Below, in pieces: positions 17,165-25,148 of a stretch of 64,000 nt of DNA (position 1 is its first letter; each line of letters begins with the position of its first letter). The stretch lies in NCBI RefSeq assembly GCF_020073745.1, contig NZ_JAIRAU010000015.1:62001-126000 (forward strand), written 5' to 3'. The notes under the pieces were generated by a model, which was not told the origin of the DNA, did not search any database, and saw nothing but the letters and a program-made list of their open reading frames with translations. The translations under genes were made by a program, and so were the position numbers. This stretch comes from Nannocystis pusilla. Its GTDB lineage: Bacteria > Myxococcota_A > Polyangia > Nannocystales > Nannocystaceae.

Positions 17165-18394
17165 TCAGCCGATGTAACAGCCGTAGTCGATCTCGACGTG
17201 GCCGGTCGCCTTGTAGTGCTCGCACGCGGCGCCGCACAGGATGATCGCGTCGCGCGCCTCGCTGGTGTACTGCCAGCCGCCCTCGGCCTCGCAGTCGCTG
17301 ACCTGATCGTCCTCGCCGATGTACTCGAGCTTGCCGGGATCCTGGTCGCTGCCGACCTGGACCCGCTGGATGTAGAAGTTCTTCGGGACCGGCTCGCCGA
17401 GGCTGATCTCGCACGAGAGCACGGTCTCGGTGATCTCCATCAGCGCGGCCTGCAGCTCGATCTGGTTGGTGGCGTTGTAGAACTTCTCGGCGCCCGGCCG
17501 CGCGGTGCCGGCGATCTCGGCCAGCTCGTTGAGCTTCTCGTAGGGATTGATGCCGTCGGGGTTGCCGCCGGGCTCGATCGGGGTGAGCTCGTTCAGGATG
17601 TCGATGCCGACCACGTGGGTCGGGAAGCCGGCGTCACGCGCGTCGGCCACGGCGGCGGCGAGCCGATCGTCGTAGTCGTCGAACAGCTTGTCCTGGCCGG
17701 GGTCGCAGTTGGCGGCGCCGTCGGTGATGAAGATGATGAACTTCGGCTCGTCGCCCGCGAGGCCGCCGAGCTCGTCGACCGCGGCGAGGATGCCCTCGGT
17801 CGAGGGGGTGCCGCCGGCGATGGTCATGTTGTCGGCCGGCGGGATGGCGTCGAGGATGGCGGCCGCGGTCATCGGGCCGACGGGGACCAGCGGATCGGGG
17901 TTGACGATGCAGGCGGTGATGTTGGGGTTCGAGGTGGCCTGCAGCGCCGGGAACAGCAGCGCGCCGAAGTTCACGGCGCTGTCGAGGCCGGTCAGGATCG
18001 ACTCGACGACGGCGTGCAGGCTCGACCAGCGGGTGACGCTGTCGGTGGCGGCGTCTCCGTCGTGGTCCCACAAGGTGAGCATCGAGCCCGACTTGTCGAG
18101 CACGAGCACGACGCGCGGGATGACCGGCTCGATCGCCGGCGGGATGAACTCGTCGCACTTCAGCAGGTCGCTGGTGGTGCTGGAACTGCTGGTGGTGGGG
18201 TCCGGCTCGCCGGTGGTGGTGCTCGTCGTCGGCTCGCCCGACGAGCTGCTGTCGCCCACGGTCGTCGGCGGGAGGATGCTGGTAACGAGGTTCGAGTCGG
18301 AGGCGGCGTCGCTGTCGCTGTCGCCGCCTCCGCCGGAGTTGCACGCAGAAAGCAGGAGCGCAAGCCAAGCCATGGATAGGAGTGAGCGCTGCAT
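17165..18394 (-). CDS. VWA-domain lipoprotein (copy B)
   Basis: 409 residues from ATG 18394. Lipobox LSAC, Ser/Thr/Asp linker, VWA domain with DKSGS and TDGAAN, and the same Cys-rich C-terminal pattern as copy A (CGAACEHY, YGC). It diverges from A mainly in the linker and in short loops such as the segment after the MIDAS motif. It is 51 bp downstream of the third VWA gene and could be read from it, though it has its own leader. Ligand unknown; surface location inferred from the lipoprotein signal. Confidence 0.9.
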   Translation of the reverse strand: MQRSLLSMAWLALLLSACNSGGGGDSDSDAASDSNLVTSILPPTTVGDSSSSGEPTTSTTTGEPDPTTSSSSTTSDLLKCDEFIPPAIEPVIPRVVLVLDKSGSMLTLWDHDGDAATDSVTRWSSLHAVVESILTGLDSAVNFGALLFPALQATSNPNITACIVNPDPLVPVGPMTAAAILDAIPPADNMTIAGGTPSTEGILAAVDELGGLAGDEPKFIIFITDGAANCDPGQDKLFDDYDDRLAAAVADARDAGFPTHVVGIDILNELTPIEPGGNPDGINPYEKLNELAEIAGTARPGAEKFYNATNQIELQAALMEITETVLSCEISLGEPVPKNFYIQRVQVGSDQDPGKLEYIGEDDQVSDCEAEGGWQYTSEARDAIILCGAACEHYKATGHVEIDYGCYIG

Positions 18395-18396
18395 GA

Positions 18397-18428
18397 CCGG
18401 GCAGTACCCGCCGCCCCGGAATCAATTG
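18397..18428 (-). promoter_or_regulatory. Conserved leader element of VWA copy B
   Basis: This is the second copy of the CAATTGA...GCGGGTACTGCCC element just upstream of the ATG. The spacing between the two parts matches that in copy A, while the bases between them differ, which argues for selection on the two conserved parts. Confidence 0.5.
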
Positions 18429-18445
18429 CGAGGGCCCGACGATCG

Positions 18446-19597
18446 CTACGGACAGCCGAGGCGGAGCCGGGCGATCGCGCCCGCGTGCAGGCGAGCGCAC
18501 GCGGCCGGGCACAGCTCGAGCGCGAGGTGGGTGTCGTCGCGCCAGCGCCACGCCTGCTCGTCGGCGCAGTCGGGGTCGGCCCGGTGCAGGCGACCGTCGA
18601 CGTCGACGGCGACGAGGTCGGGGTAGTCGGGCGCACCCTCGAGGCGGATCCGGCAGGCGTCGACCTCGGCGACCAGGGCGGCGAGGCGCTCGCGCAGGCC
18701 GGCGGCCACCGCCGGCAAGGCGACCGAGTCGCGCAGGTGAAGGTACGGCTCGGGACCCGCCTGCGCCGAGCCGCCGGCCAGGGCGAGCTCGCTGAAGTAC
18801 TCGTGCGGGTTGGTGTCGTCGATCATGCTGTCGGCCGGGGCGATCGGGGCGCGGAAGTCCATCACGCTGATGCCGACGACGATCGTGCGGATCCCACTGT
18901 CGAAGCTCTGCTCGACCAGCGGGTAGACCTCGACGTCGAGCTTCTCGGCGAAGTCCAGGCTGACCTTCGGCTTGGCGCCGCAGTTGGGCGGGTTGTCGCT
19001 GACGAGGACGATCGCGCGCTCGCGCACCGGGCCGCCGTCGATCGGCTCGAACAGGTTCGCCCAGGCCTCGCGCAGCGGGTTCTCCCCGATCGGCGGCGAG
19101 GCGGTGTCCTCGGGGACAGCCGCGAGGATCGCCGCGGCGGCGCCCTCGGTGCCGAACGGGATGCGCGAGTTGTCGTTGAGGTTGCAGATGCCCTGCTCGG
19201 AGATCAGCGTGGGGGTGGGGAAGACGACGGCGGCGAAGTCGATGCGATCGGCGAACTCGGGGACGACGGCGTGGACGAGCGCGTGCACGCCGTCCCAGCG
19301 CGAGGGCCCGGGCGGGTCTTCGAGCTGGGCGCAGCGGTTGCGCTCCTCGGGGTCGTCGAGGCAGCGTCGCATCGACAGCGAGTGGTCGAGCAGCCAGGCG
19401 ACCTGCGGGCGCAGCGAGGCGAGGTCGATCGTCATGCCGTTGCAGCGGCGCTCGACGGCGCACACGCCGTCGTCCTGGCACGGCAGGTCGGGGCCGCAGT
19501 CCTCGTCGCCGGCGCAGCGCTCGCCCCACAGCGCCTGCCCGTTGAAACATGACCCGAAGACCAGAGCGCCGGCGAGCGCGAGCGCCCGGCGCGGCAT
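18446..19597 (-). CDS. Divergent VWA-like lipoprotein (copy C)
   Basis: 383 residues from ATG 19597, which overlaps the upstream stop by one base (TGATG). The lipobox is FGSC; there is no long Thr-rich linker, but a short Cys-rich segment (CAGDEDCGPDLPCQDDGVC) follows. The VWA MIDAS motif is present as DHSLSM. The overall pattern follows copies A and B (NPHEYFSELA resembles their NxYEKLNELA), but the sequence is much diverged. It is tightly coupled to the MepK-like peptidase gene, linking VWA lipoproteins with murein. Confidence 0.85.
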   Translation of the reverse strand: MPRRALALAGALVFGSCFNGQALWGERCAGDEDCGPDLPCQDDGVCAVERRCNGMTIDLASLRPQVAWLLDHSLSMRRCLDDPEERNRCAQLEDPPGPSRWDGVHALVHAVVPEFADRIDFAAVVFPTPTLISEQGICNLNDNSRIPFGTEGAAAAILAAVPEDTASPPIGENPLREAWANLFEPIDGGPVRERAIVLVSDNPPNCGAKPKVSLDFAEKLDVEVYPLVEQSFDSGIRTIVVGISVMDFRAPIAPADSMIDDTNPHEYFSELALAGGSAQAGPEPYLHLRDSVALPAVAAGLRERLAALVAEVDACRIRLEGAPDYPDLVAVDVDGRLHRADPDCADEQAWRWRDDTHLALELCPAACARLHAGAIARLRLGCP

Positions 19598-20232
19598 CAG
19601 TGGCCCTTCCAGGTCCGGCGCTTGCCGGTGTCGAGGTGGACGAACTGGCTGACGGGGTAGTAGCCGACGCCGCCCTTCCACCGCTTGAGCGCGTACTTGT
19701 AGAGCTTCTCGGCCGACACGCCGACCAGCGAGAAGTCGATCGCCTGGCTGCGCGCGTGCTGGCTGTCGCGCGCGACCTCGCGGCCCTTCTTGGTCAGCAT
19801 GAGGTTGAACTTGGGGTGGCGAAAGCCGCTGATGATGTGGATCTGGCCGGCCCCGAAGTGGTCGGCGGCCGCGATCACGCCGGCGATGAGCTCGCTCGGG
19901 TGGGAGGCGAGCTCGTCGGTGAAGCGGCAGCGGAAGAACTTCGCCAGCGCGCCCGGCGGGTGCGGCCCGCGCAGCGGCATGACCTCGAGGGTGTGGAGGT
20001 GGCGGGCGAACAGCACCGGCTCGGCCTGGTCGCCGGCGCGCGCCGGCCGACGGCATACCGGGTCGATGAGACATGTACCTTCGGACATGTCCTCGGGGCA
20101 ACACTCGCGCCGGGCCGGCGGCGGCGCGCGCTTGGCCGCGAGGTAGCCGGCTTTCTTGTCGTCCACGTGCTCGCCCGCCGCGACCGCGGGCTCTGGCCGC
20201 ACGAGCGCGGCGACGAGGAGGACGACCAGCAC
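19597..20232 (-). CDS. MepK/YcbK-like (DUF882, M15-type) murein peptidase
   Basis: 211 residues from GTG 20232 with an N-terminal signal-like hydrophobic stretch. The zinc-site pattern of the family is visible: HARSQAIDFSL (His...Asp) and, near the end, FVHLDTGKRRTW (HxD, then the typical Thr-Gly-x-x-Arg-x-Trp). E. coli MepK cleaves 3-3 cross-links in peptidoglycan; a murein hydrolase role is likely here. An inserted-looking segment (CCPEDMSEGTC) is encoded by a phased repeat at 20069-20106. First gene of the surface block. Confidence 0.85.
   Translation of the reverse strand: MLVVLLVAALVRPEPAVAAGEHVDDKKAGYLAAKRAPPPARRECCPEDMSEGTCLIDPVCRRPARAGDQAEPVLFARHLHTLEVMPLRGPHPPGALAKFFRCRFTDELASHPSELIAGVIAAADHFGAGQIHIISGFRHPKFNLMLTKKGREVARDSQHARSQAIDFSLVGVSAEKLYKYALKRWKGGVGYYPVSQFVHLDTGKRRTWKGH
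20069..20106. repeat. Three phased units inside the MepK-like gene
   Basis: AGACATGTAC (20069), GGACATGTCC (20083) and a degenerate GGCAACACTC (20097), 14 bp apart, in a poorly conserved stretch of the secreted protein. Confidence 0.7.
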
Positions 20233-20300
20233 CCCGACAGTCTAGTCCCGCGACCGGGCCATTTCGAGCCACGCGGGCTGCGTCGCCGACCGCCGCGGCC

Positions 20301-20780
20301 CTAGCGCGGCTCGCCGGGGAAGCGCGCGACCTCGACGTAGGCCTCGGGGCCGGTGTCGCGCACGCGGCGGAACAGCACGGCGCCGCGGATCTCGTGCTCC
20401 TGCGCGTCGACGACCAGGTAGTCGACGGGGTAGCCGGCGGCCAGGGCAGCGGCCTCGTCCTCGGCCGAGAAGTAGGCGCCGACGCGCGGGTGCGAGTGGT
20501 AGATGATCGTCGGCGGGTCGTCGCCGTCGAACGCGCGCGTGAAGTCCATCAGCTCGCGGCCGCCGAAGTTGTAGCCGTTGGCCGAGGTGCGCGGGTAGGT
20601 CTCGGGGTCCATCGCGTGCAGCTTGTCCATGAAGTTCTTGCACGGATAGAGCCGCATGCCGGCGCCGCGACCCTTGAGGTAGCCGCAGCACTCGCCCGGG
20701 AACTCGGCCCGCGACTGGGCGTAGATCTGGGCGAGCAGCGCGGCGGGGATGGTGAATTCGGAGGCTGGCGTTTCGGACAT
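20301..20780 (-). CDS. JAMM/MPN metallopeptidase, Mec-like (CysO-cysteine peptidase)
   Basis: 159 residues. The JAMM zinc motif is clear: YHSHPRVGAYFSAED (H-x-H-x7-x-x-D). In Mycobacterium tuberculosis the homologue Mec cuts cysteine from the C-terminus of the carrier CysO. Here cysM and a CysO-like gene sit immediately upstream, so the same role is likely. The ATG at 20780 lies in the palindrome GGACATGTCC; an alternative start is not obvious. Gap to cysM is 5 bp. Confidence 0.9.
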   Translation of the reverse strand: MSETPASEFTIPAALLAQIYAQSRAEFPGECCGYLKGRGAGMRLYPCKNFMDKLHAMDPETYPRTSANGYNFGGRELMDFTRAFDGDDPPTIIYHSHPRVGAYFSAEDEAAALAAGYPVDYLVVDAQEHEIRGAVLFRRVRDTGPEAYVEVARFPGEPR

Positions 20781-20798
20781 GTCCTTCACCACAGGTAG
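20775..20798. repeat. Phased pair at the cysM-mec junction
   Basis: GGACATGTCC (20775-20784) and CCACAGGTAG (20789-20798) are 14 bp apart. The first unit supplies the start codon of the JAMM gene; the pair spans the cysM stop. Confidence 0.65.
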
Positions 20799-21766
20799 CG
20801 CTTCTCCCAGCGCAGCGGGACGAAGTAACGGTCGCCGCGGTCGCACAGGATGGTGACGACCACGCCCTTGCGACCCTCGGCGGCGAGCGACCGGGCCACG
20901 CGCAGGGCGCCGGCGACGTTGCCGCCGGAGGAGTGGCCGACGAACAGGCCCTCCTCGCGGGCGAGCCGCTCGGACATGTCCCAGCCCTCGTCGGTCGGCA
21001 TCCAGATGGTGTCGTCGAGCACGCCGGCGTCGTAGATCGCGGGCACGATGCTCGACGGCAGGTGCTTCATGCCCTCGAGGCCGTGCATGGCGTCGTCGGG
21101 CTGGATGGCGACGCAGCGGATCGCGGGGTCGAACTCGTGCAGCCGGCGCGAGGTGCCGACGACGGTGCCGCTGGTGCCGATGCCGGTGACGAAGTGCGTG
21201 ACCCGACCGCCGGTCTGCTCCCAGATCTCGGGCGCGGTGGTGTGGTAGTGCGCCAGCGGGTTGTTGGGGTTGCCGTACTGGTCGGCGTAGTGCCAGCGGT
21301 CGGGCTCGCGCTCGACGAGCTCGTGCGCCAAATGGATCGCGCCGTCGCTGCCCTCCATCGGGCTGCTGTAGACGATCTCGACGCCGTAGGCGGTGGTGAC
21401 CTGCTTGCGCGGGGCGCTGACGTTCTCCGGCATCACCAGGGTGACCGGCACGCCGAGCGCGGCGCCGACCATGGCGTAGGCGATGCCGGTGTTGCCGCTG
21501 GTGCTGTCGATGAGGCGCACGCCCGGGCGCAACAGCCCGCGCTCGAGCGCGTCGCGGACGATCCGCAGGGCGGCGCGATCCTTGACCGAGCCGGCCGGGT
21601 TGCAGAACTCGCACTTGGCCCACAGCTCGACGCCGGGGCAGTCGCGCTCGATGTGGTGGAGCCGCACCAGCGGGGTGTTGCCGACCAGATCGACGATGCT
21701 GTCCGTTCGGACAGCTCGCGCCGGACGCAGGTCGCTCAGGAGTTGTTCGCGGCCGGTGGGCAGCAT
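20786..21766 (-). CDS. cysM: PLP-dependent cysteine synthase, CysM-like
   Basis: 326 residues from ATG 21766. It has the fold-type II PLP signature NPAGSVKDR with the Schiff-base Lys, the substrate loop STSGNTG, and the phosphate-binding GIGTSGTVVG. The DQYGNPNNPLAHY segment resembles mycobacterial CysM, which uses O-phosphoserine and CysO-thiocarboxylate. Placement between the CysO-like and JAMM genes supports that role over plain O-acetylserine sulfhydrylase. Phosphoserine use is inference. Two phased repeat copies occur in the gene (20972, 21695-21718). Confidence 0.88.
   Translation of the reverse strand: MLPTGREQLLSDLRPARAVRTDSIVDLVGNTPLVRLHHIERDCPGVELWAKCEFCNPAGSVKDRAALRIVRDALERGLLRPGVRLIDSTSGNTGIAYAMVGAALGVPVTLVMPENVSAPRKQVTTAYGVEIVYSSPMEGSDGAIHLAHELVEREPDRWHYADQYGNPNNPLAHYHTTAPEIWEQTGGRVTHFVTGIGTSGTVVGTSRRLHEFDPAIRCVAIQPDDAMHGLEGMKHLPSSIVPAIYDAGVLDDTIWMPTDEGWDMSERLAREEGLFVGHSSGGNVAGALRVARSLAAEGRKGVVVTILCDRGDRYFVPLRWEKRYLW
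21695..21718. repeat. Phased pair inside cysM
   Basis: GATGCTGTCC (21695), spacer GTTC, GGACAGCTCG (21709). CTGTCC/GGACAG can pair with a 4-base loop. It encodes a variable N-terminal part of the enzyme. Confidence 0.65.
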
Positions 21767-21782
21767 GTGGCGGGTGCGTCGG

Positions 21783-22055
21783 TCAGCCGCCGGCGATCGC
21801 GGGGACGATGCTGATCTCGTCGGAGGTCTTGACGGCGGTGGCGAGGTTGTCGAGGAAGCGGATGTCGTCCTCGCCGACGAACACGTTGACGAACCGGCGC
21901 ACCTTGCCGGCCTCGTCGCAGATCCGCTCCTTGATGCCCGGGTAGCTCTGCTCGAGGCCGTCGAGGACGCTGCCGACGGTGTCGCCCGCGACGGTGACCT
22001 CTTCGCGGCCTTGGGTGTACTTGCGCAGGGGAGTGGGGATCCGGACGTTGGGCAT
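21783..22055 (-). CDS. cysO: CysO/MoaD/ThiS-type sulfur carrier protein
   Basis: 90 residues from ATG 22055. A ubiquitin-like sulfur carrier: it starts PNVRIPTPLRKYTQG, as CysO/MoaD2 proteins do, and ends SIVPAIAGG with the required C-terminal Gly-Gly. In mycobacteria the carrier is adenylated, converted to thiocarboxylate and used by CysM; the JAMM peptidase then releases cysteine. All those partners are adjacent here. A longer upstream frame exists but overlaps the ThiF gene and lacks carrier-like sequence. Confidence 0.92.
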   Translation of the reverse strand: MPNVRIPTPLRKYTQGREEVTVAGDTVGSVLDGLEQSYPGIKERICDEAGKVRRFVNVFVGEDDIRFLDNLATAVKTSDEISIVPAIAGG

Positions 22056-22062
22056 GACGGTG

Positions 22063-22080
22063 TGTTCAGTATAGTGAACA
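22063..22080 (-). promoter_or_regulatory. Inverted repeat over a -10-like box before cysO
   Basis: TGTTCA and TGAACA flank six bases; on the minus strand the centre reads TATACT, a good -10 box about 12 bases before the cysO ATG. This suggests an internal, regulated promoter in the cysteine operon; the Rrf2 protein is a candidate binder. The -35 is unclear. Confidence 0.5.
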
Positions 22081-22086
22081 GAGGAC

Positions 22087-22830
22087 TCAACGACTGCAAG
22101 CGGGGCCCGCGGACGTCGAGCAGGCCGGCCCGAGCGGGCGCTGCGGCGCAGGGACTGCGGAGGGGTCGCACCCCGCACAGCCGGATCTCTGCCGCGGGCG
22201 GATCTGCTGCGGGCGAAGATCACGGAGGTCGAGGGCGACGAGGGTGCCGGCCACGTCGTCGCCCTCCGCGAGCGCGACGGCCAGGTGGGCCATCATGAAG
22301 CCGAGCGCGCCGGCGGCCGCGCCGAGGACGCCGACGGCGGCGCACGACGGCGCGAGCTCGGCCGGCGGCGCCTCCTCGAACACGCAGCGGAAGCACGCGC
22401 CCGCGCCGTGACGCACCGCCATCGCTTGCCCGCCCCAGCGCTGCACGCCGGCGATCACGAGCGGCAAGCCGTGCGCGCGGCAGCCGTCGTGGACCAGGAA
22501 CTTGAGGTCAGGCTGGTCGCTGCACTCGAGGACGACGGTGCCCGCCGGCTGGGCCGCGAGCAGCGACGAGAGCGTGCGCTCGTCGAGGCGCACCGAGATC
22601 GGCTCGACCCGCAGCTGCGGGACCCGCTCACGCAGGCGACGGGCCGCGGCCTCGACCTTGGGCGCACCGACGTCGCCGAGGTCGTAGAGGACCTGGCGAT
22701 GGAGGTTGGTGGCGTCGACGACGTCGCAGTCGACGACGGCGAGCTCGCGCGCGCCGGCGGCGGTGAGGCCGAGCAGGGCAGGGCAGCCGAGGCCGCCGGC
22801 GCCGAGCACGAGGAAGCGACCGCCGGTCAT
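22087..22830 (-). CDS. ThiF/MoeB-family E1-like adenylyltransferase
   Basis: 247 residues from ATG 22830. Nucleotide-binding GAGGLG at the N-terminus, DCDVVDATNLHRQ (typical ThiF/MoeB ATP and carrier contact), and two zinc-type pairs CFRC and CAGC. No C-terminal rhodanese domain is present, unlike mycobacterial MoeZ, so the sulfur donor must be separate. It should activate the CysO-like carrier encoded next. The C-terminal 25 residues are low-complexity. Confidence 0.9.
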   Translation of the reverse strand: MTGGRFLVLGAGGLGCPALLGLTAAGARELAVVDCDVVDATNLHRQVLYDLGDVGAPKVEAAARRLRERVPQLRVEPISVRLDERTLSSLLAAQPAGTVVLECSDQPDLKFLVHDGCRAHGLPLVIAGVQRWGGQAMAVRHGAGACFRCVFEEAPPAELAPSCAAVGVLGAAAGALGFMMAHLAVALAEGDDVAGTLVALDLRDLRPQQIRPRQRSGCAGCDPSAVPAPQRPLGPACSTSAGPACSR

Positions 22831-22836
22831 GCGCCC

Positions 22837-23784
<948 letters not shown>

Positions 23785-23794
23785 GGCCTTCGGG

Positions 23795-24211
23795 TCAGAT
23801 GATGAAGTCGGTCGAGCGGCGGCGGAAGCTGTCGCGCGCCTCGCCGAGCAGCTGCTCGAGGCTGAGCTGGCCGACCGCGGCCTCGAAGCGGGCGTCGACC
23901 GAGCGCTCGACGATCCGCGTGATCTCATCCTGGGGATCGCCGGTGACCGGCCCGCTGCTGGTCGGAGTCGACAGCGCTTGCAGGACCTCGGCGATCGAGA
24001 TGTCGGCCGCCGGACGGGCCAACTTGTAGCCACCGCGCGGGCCGCGCTTGCCCACCACGAAGCCCGCCTTGCGCAGCTCGCCGATAATTTCCTCCAAATA
24101 CCGCGAGGGAATCGCCTGTTGCTCTGCGATGACGTGGGCCGAGGCGTATCCCCGGTGAGCGACATGGCAAAGGGCGCGCAGGCCGTATCGAGCTTTGGTC
24201 GTAAGCTGCAT
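23795..24211 (-). CDS. Rrf2-family transcriptional regulator (CymR-like by context)
   Basis: 138 residues from ATG 24211. The winged-helix start MQLTTKARYGLRAL and the recognition region IAEQQAIPSRYLEEIIGELRKAGFV...RGPRGGYKLAR are classic Rrf2. The three cysteines that bind a 2Fe-2S cluster in IscR are absent, as in CymR, the cysteine-metabolism repressor that binds CysK. As first gene of the cysteine operon it is probably its regulator. Target sites are not proven. Confidence 0.9.
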   Translation of the reverse strand: MQLTTKARYGLRALCHVAHRGYASAHVIAEQQAIPSRYLEEIIGELRKAGFVVGKRGPRGGYKLARPAADISIAEVLQALSTPTSSGPVTGDPQDEITRIVERSVDARFEAAVGQLSLEQLLGEARDSFRRRSTDFII

Positions 24212-24275
24212 TTTCCGGTGGGCCTCGATGAAAAATCTGGACCCGGACTTTGCCACAACTTCCTCGCGTCCGTTA

Positions 24276-24351
24276 CCGAATTCTCGCGGGAAAACAGTGG
24301 TGCAGGGACCCCGGTCGCACACCCTTTCACCGTTTAAAATTCGGAGAATTT
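24276..24351. promoter_or_regulatory. Possible operator boxes between rrf2 and efp
   Basis: AAATTC-GGA-GAATTT (24337-24351) is a perfect inverted repeat with a 3-base centre. A related CGAATTCTCGCGGG lies near 24278, and GAATTTGCGGG follows the first. These AT-rich boxes stand out in the GC-rich background and lie 65-140 bp upstream of rrf2, where autoregulation could act. Binding by the Rrf2 protein is inference. Confidence 0.35.
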
Positions 24352-24538
24352 GCGGGCGTCCGCGCGCAGAATGGGTCTGCGCTGGCCTCATGGGCAAATG
24401 AGCGGAGTCGCGCGGCAAAATCGGGGGATCTCCGTGGGGATCGTCCGGGATCCGCCCGGCGCAGCCCCCGCGAACTTGCGCATGCCGCGCGGGTACACCG
24501 GCGAGACTTCTCTCGAGCGGGCTCGGCGGCGATCGCCG

Positions 24539-24565
24539 TTGACAGGAAGGCCGGGGAGGTACTAC
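24539..24565 (+). promoter_or_regulatory. Candidate efp promoter
   Basis: TTGACA (24539-24544) is a perfect -35 hexamer; TACTAC at 24560-24565 or CTACCC two bases later is a weak -10. The ATG at 24580 is only 14 bases on, giving a very short leader. Confidence 0.35.
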
Positions 24566-24579
24566 CCACCCGCACGCCC

Positions 24580-25140
24580 ATGGACGTCTCCGAACTCCGC
24601 AAGAACGCAAAGGTGCAGCTCGACGGCCACCCCTACGTCGTCGTCGAATTCTTGTTCGTCAAGCCGGGCAAGGGGCAGGGGCTCTACAAGTGTAAGCTCA
24701 AGAACATGATCACCGGCGCGGTCCTCGACCGGACCTGGCGCTCCGGCGAGAAGTTCGACCCGGCCAACGTCGAGTCGCGCAAGATGCAGTACCTGTTCAA
24801 GGACCAGAACGGGTTCACCTTCATGGACAACGAGAGCTACGAGCAGGTCGCCCTCGCCGACGAGATCGTCGGCGACGACTCGGCCTTCTTGCTCGACCAG
24901 ATCTCGGTCGACGTCCTCTTCTACAACGACCGCCCCGTCGGCGTGACGCTGCCCAGCCACATCGTCATGACGATCACCGAGTGCGAGCCGGGCGTGAAGG
25001 GCGACACCGCGACCAACGCGACCAAGAGCGCGACCGTCGAGACCGGACACAAGATCCAGGTCCCGCTCTTCATCCGCGAGGGCGACAAGGTCAAGATCGA
25101 CACGCGCACCGGCGCCTACGTCGAGCGCATCAACACCTAA
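24580..25140 (+). CDS. efp: Translation elongation factor P
   Basis: 186 residues from ATG 24580, the normal EF-P length, with KOW-like N-domain and two OB domains. The loop VKPGKGQG carries Lys31, the position that is beta-lysylated in E. coli (Lys34) by EpmA. The next gene, 8 bp on, is epmA, so this EF-P is of the lysine-modified type. EF-P relieves ribosome stalling at polyproline; several Pro-rich proteins in this window (for example TonB-like 27603) could need it. Confidence 0.97.
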   Translation: MDVSELRKNAKVQLDGHPYVVVEFLFVKPGKGQGLYKCKLKNMITGAVLDRTWRSGEKFDPANVESRKMQYLFKDQNGFTFMDNESYEQVALADEIVGDDSAFLLDQISVDVLFYNDRPVGVTLPSHIVMTITECEPGVKGDTATNATKSATVETGHKIQVPLFIREGDKVKIDTRTGAYVERINT

Positions 25141-25148
25141 GGACCCGG

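Noticed and set aside
23795-24211. IscR (iron-sulfur cluster regulator)
   Set aside because: The Rrf2 protein lacks the three cysteines that bind the cluster and lies in a cysteine operon, not with isc genes.
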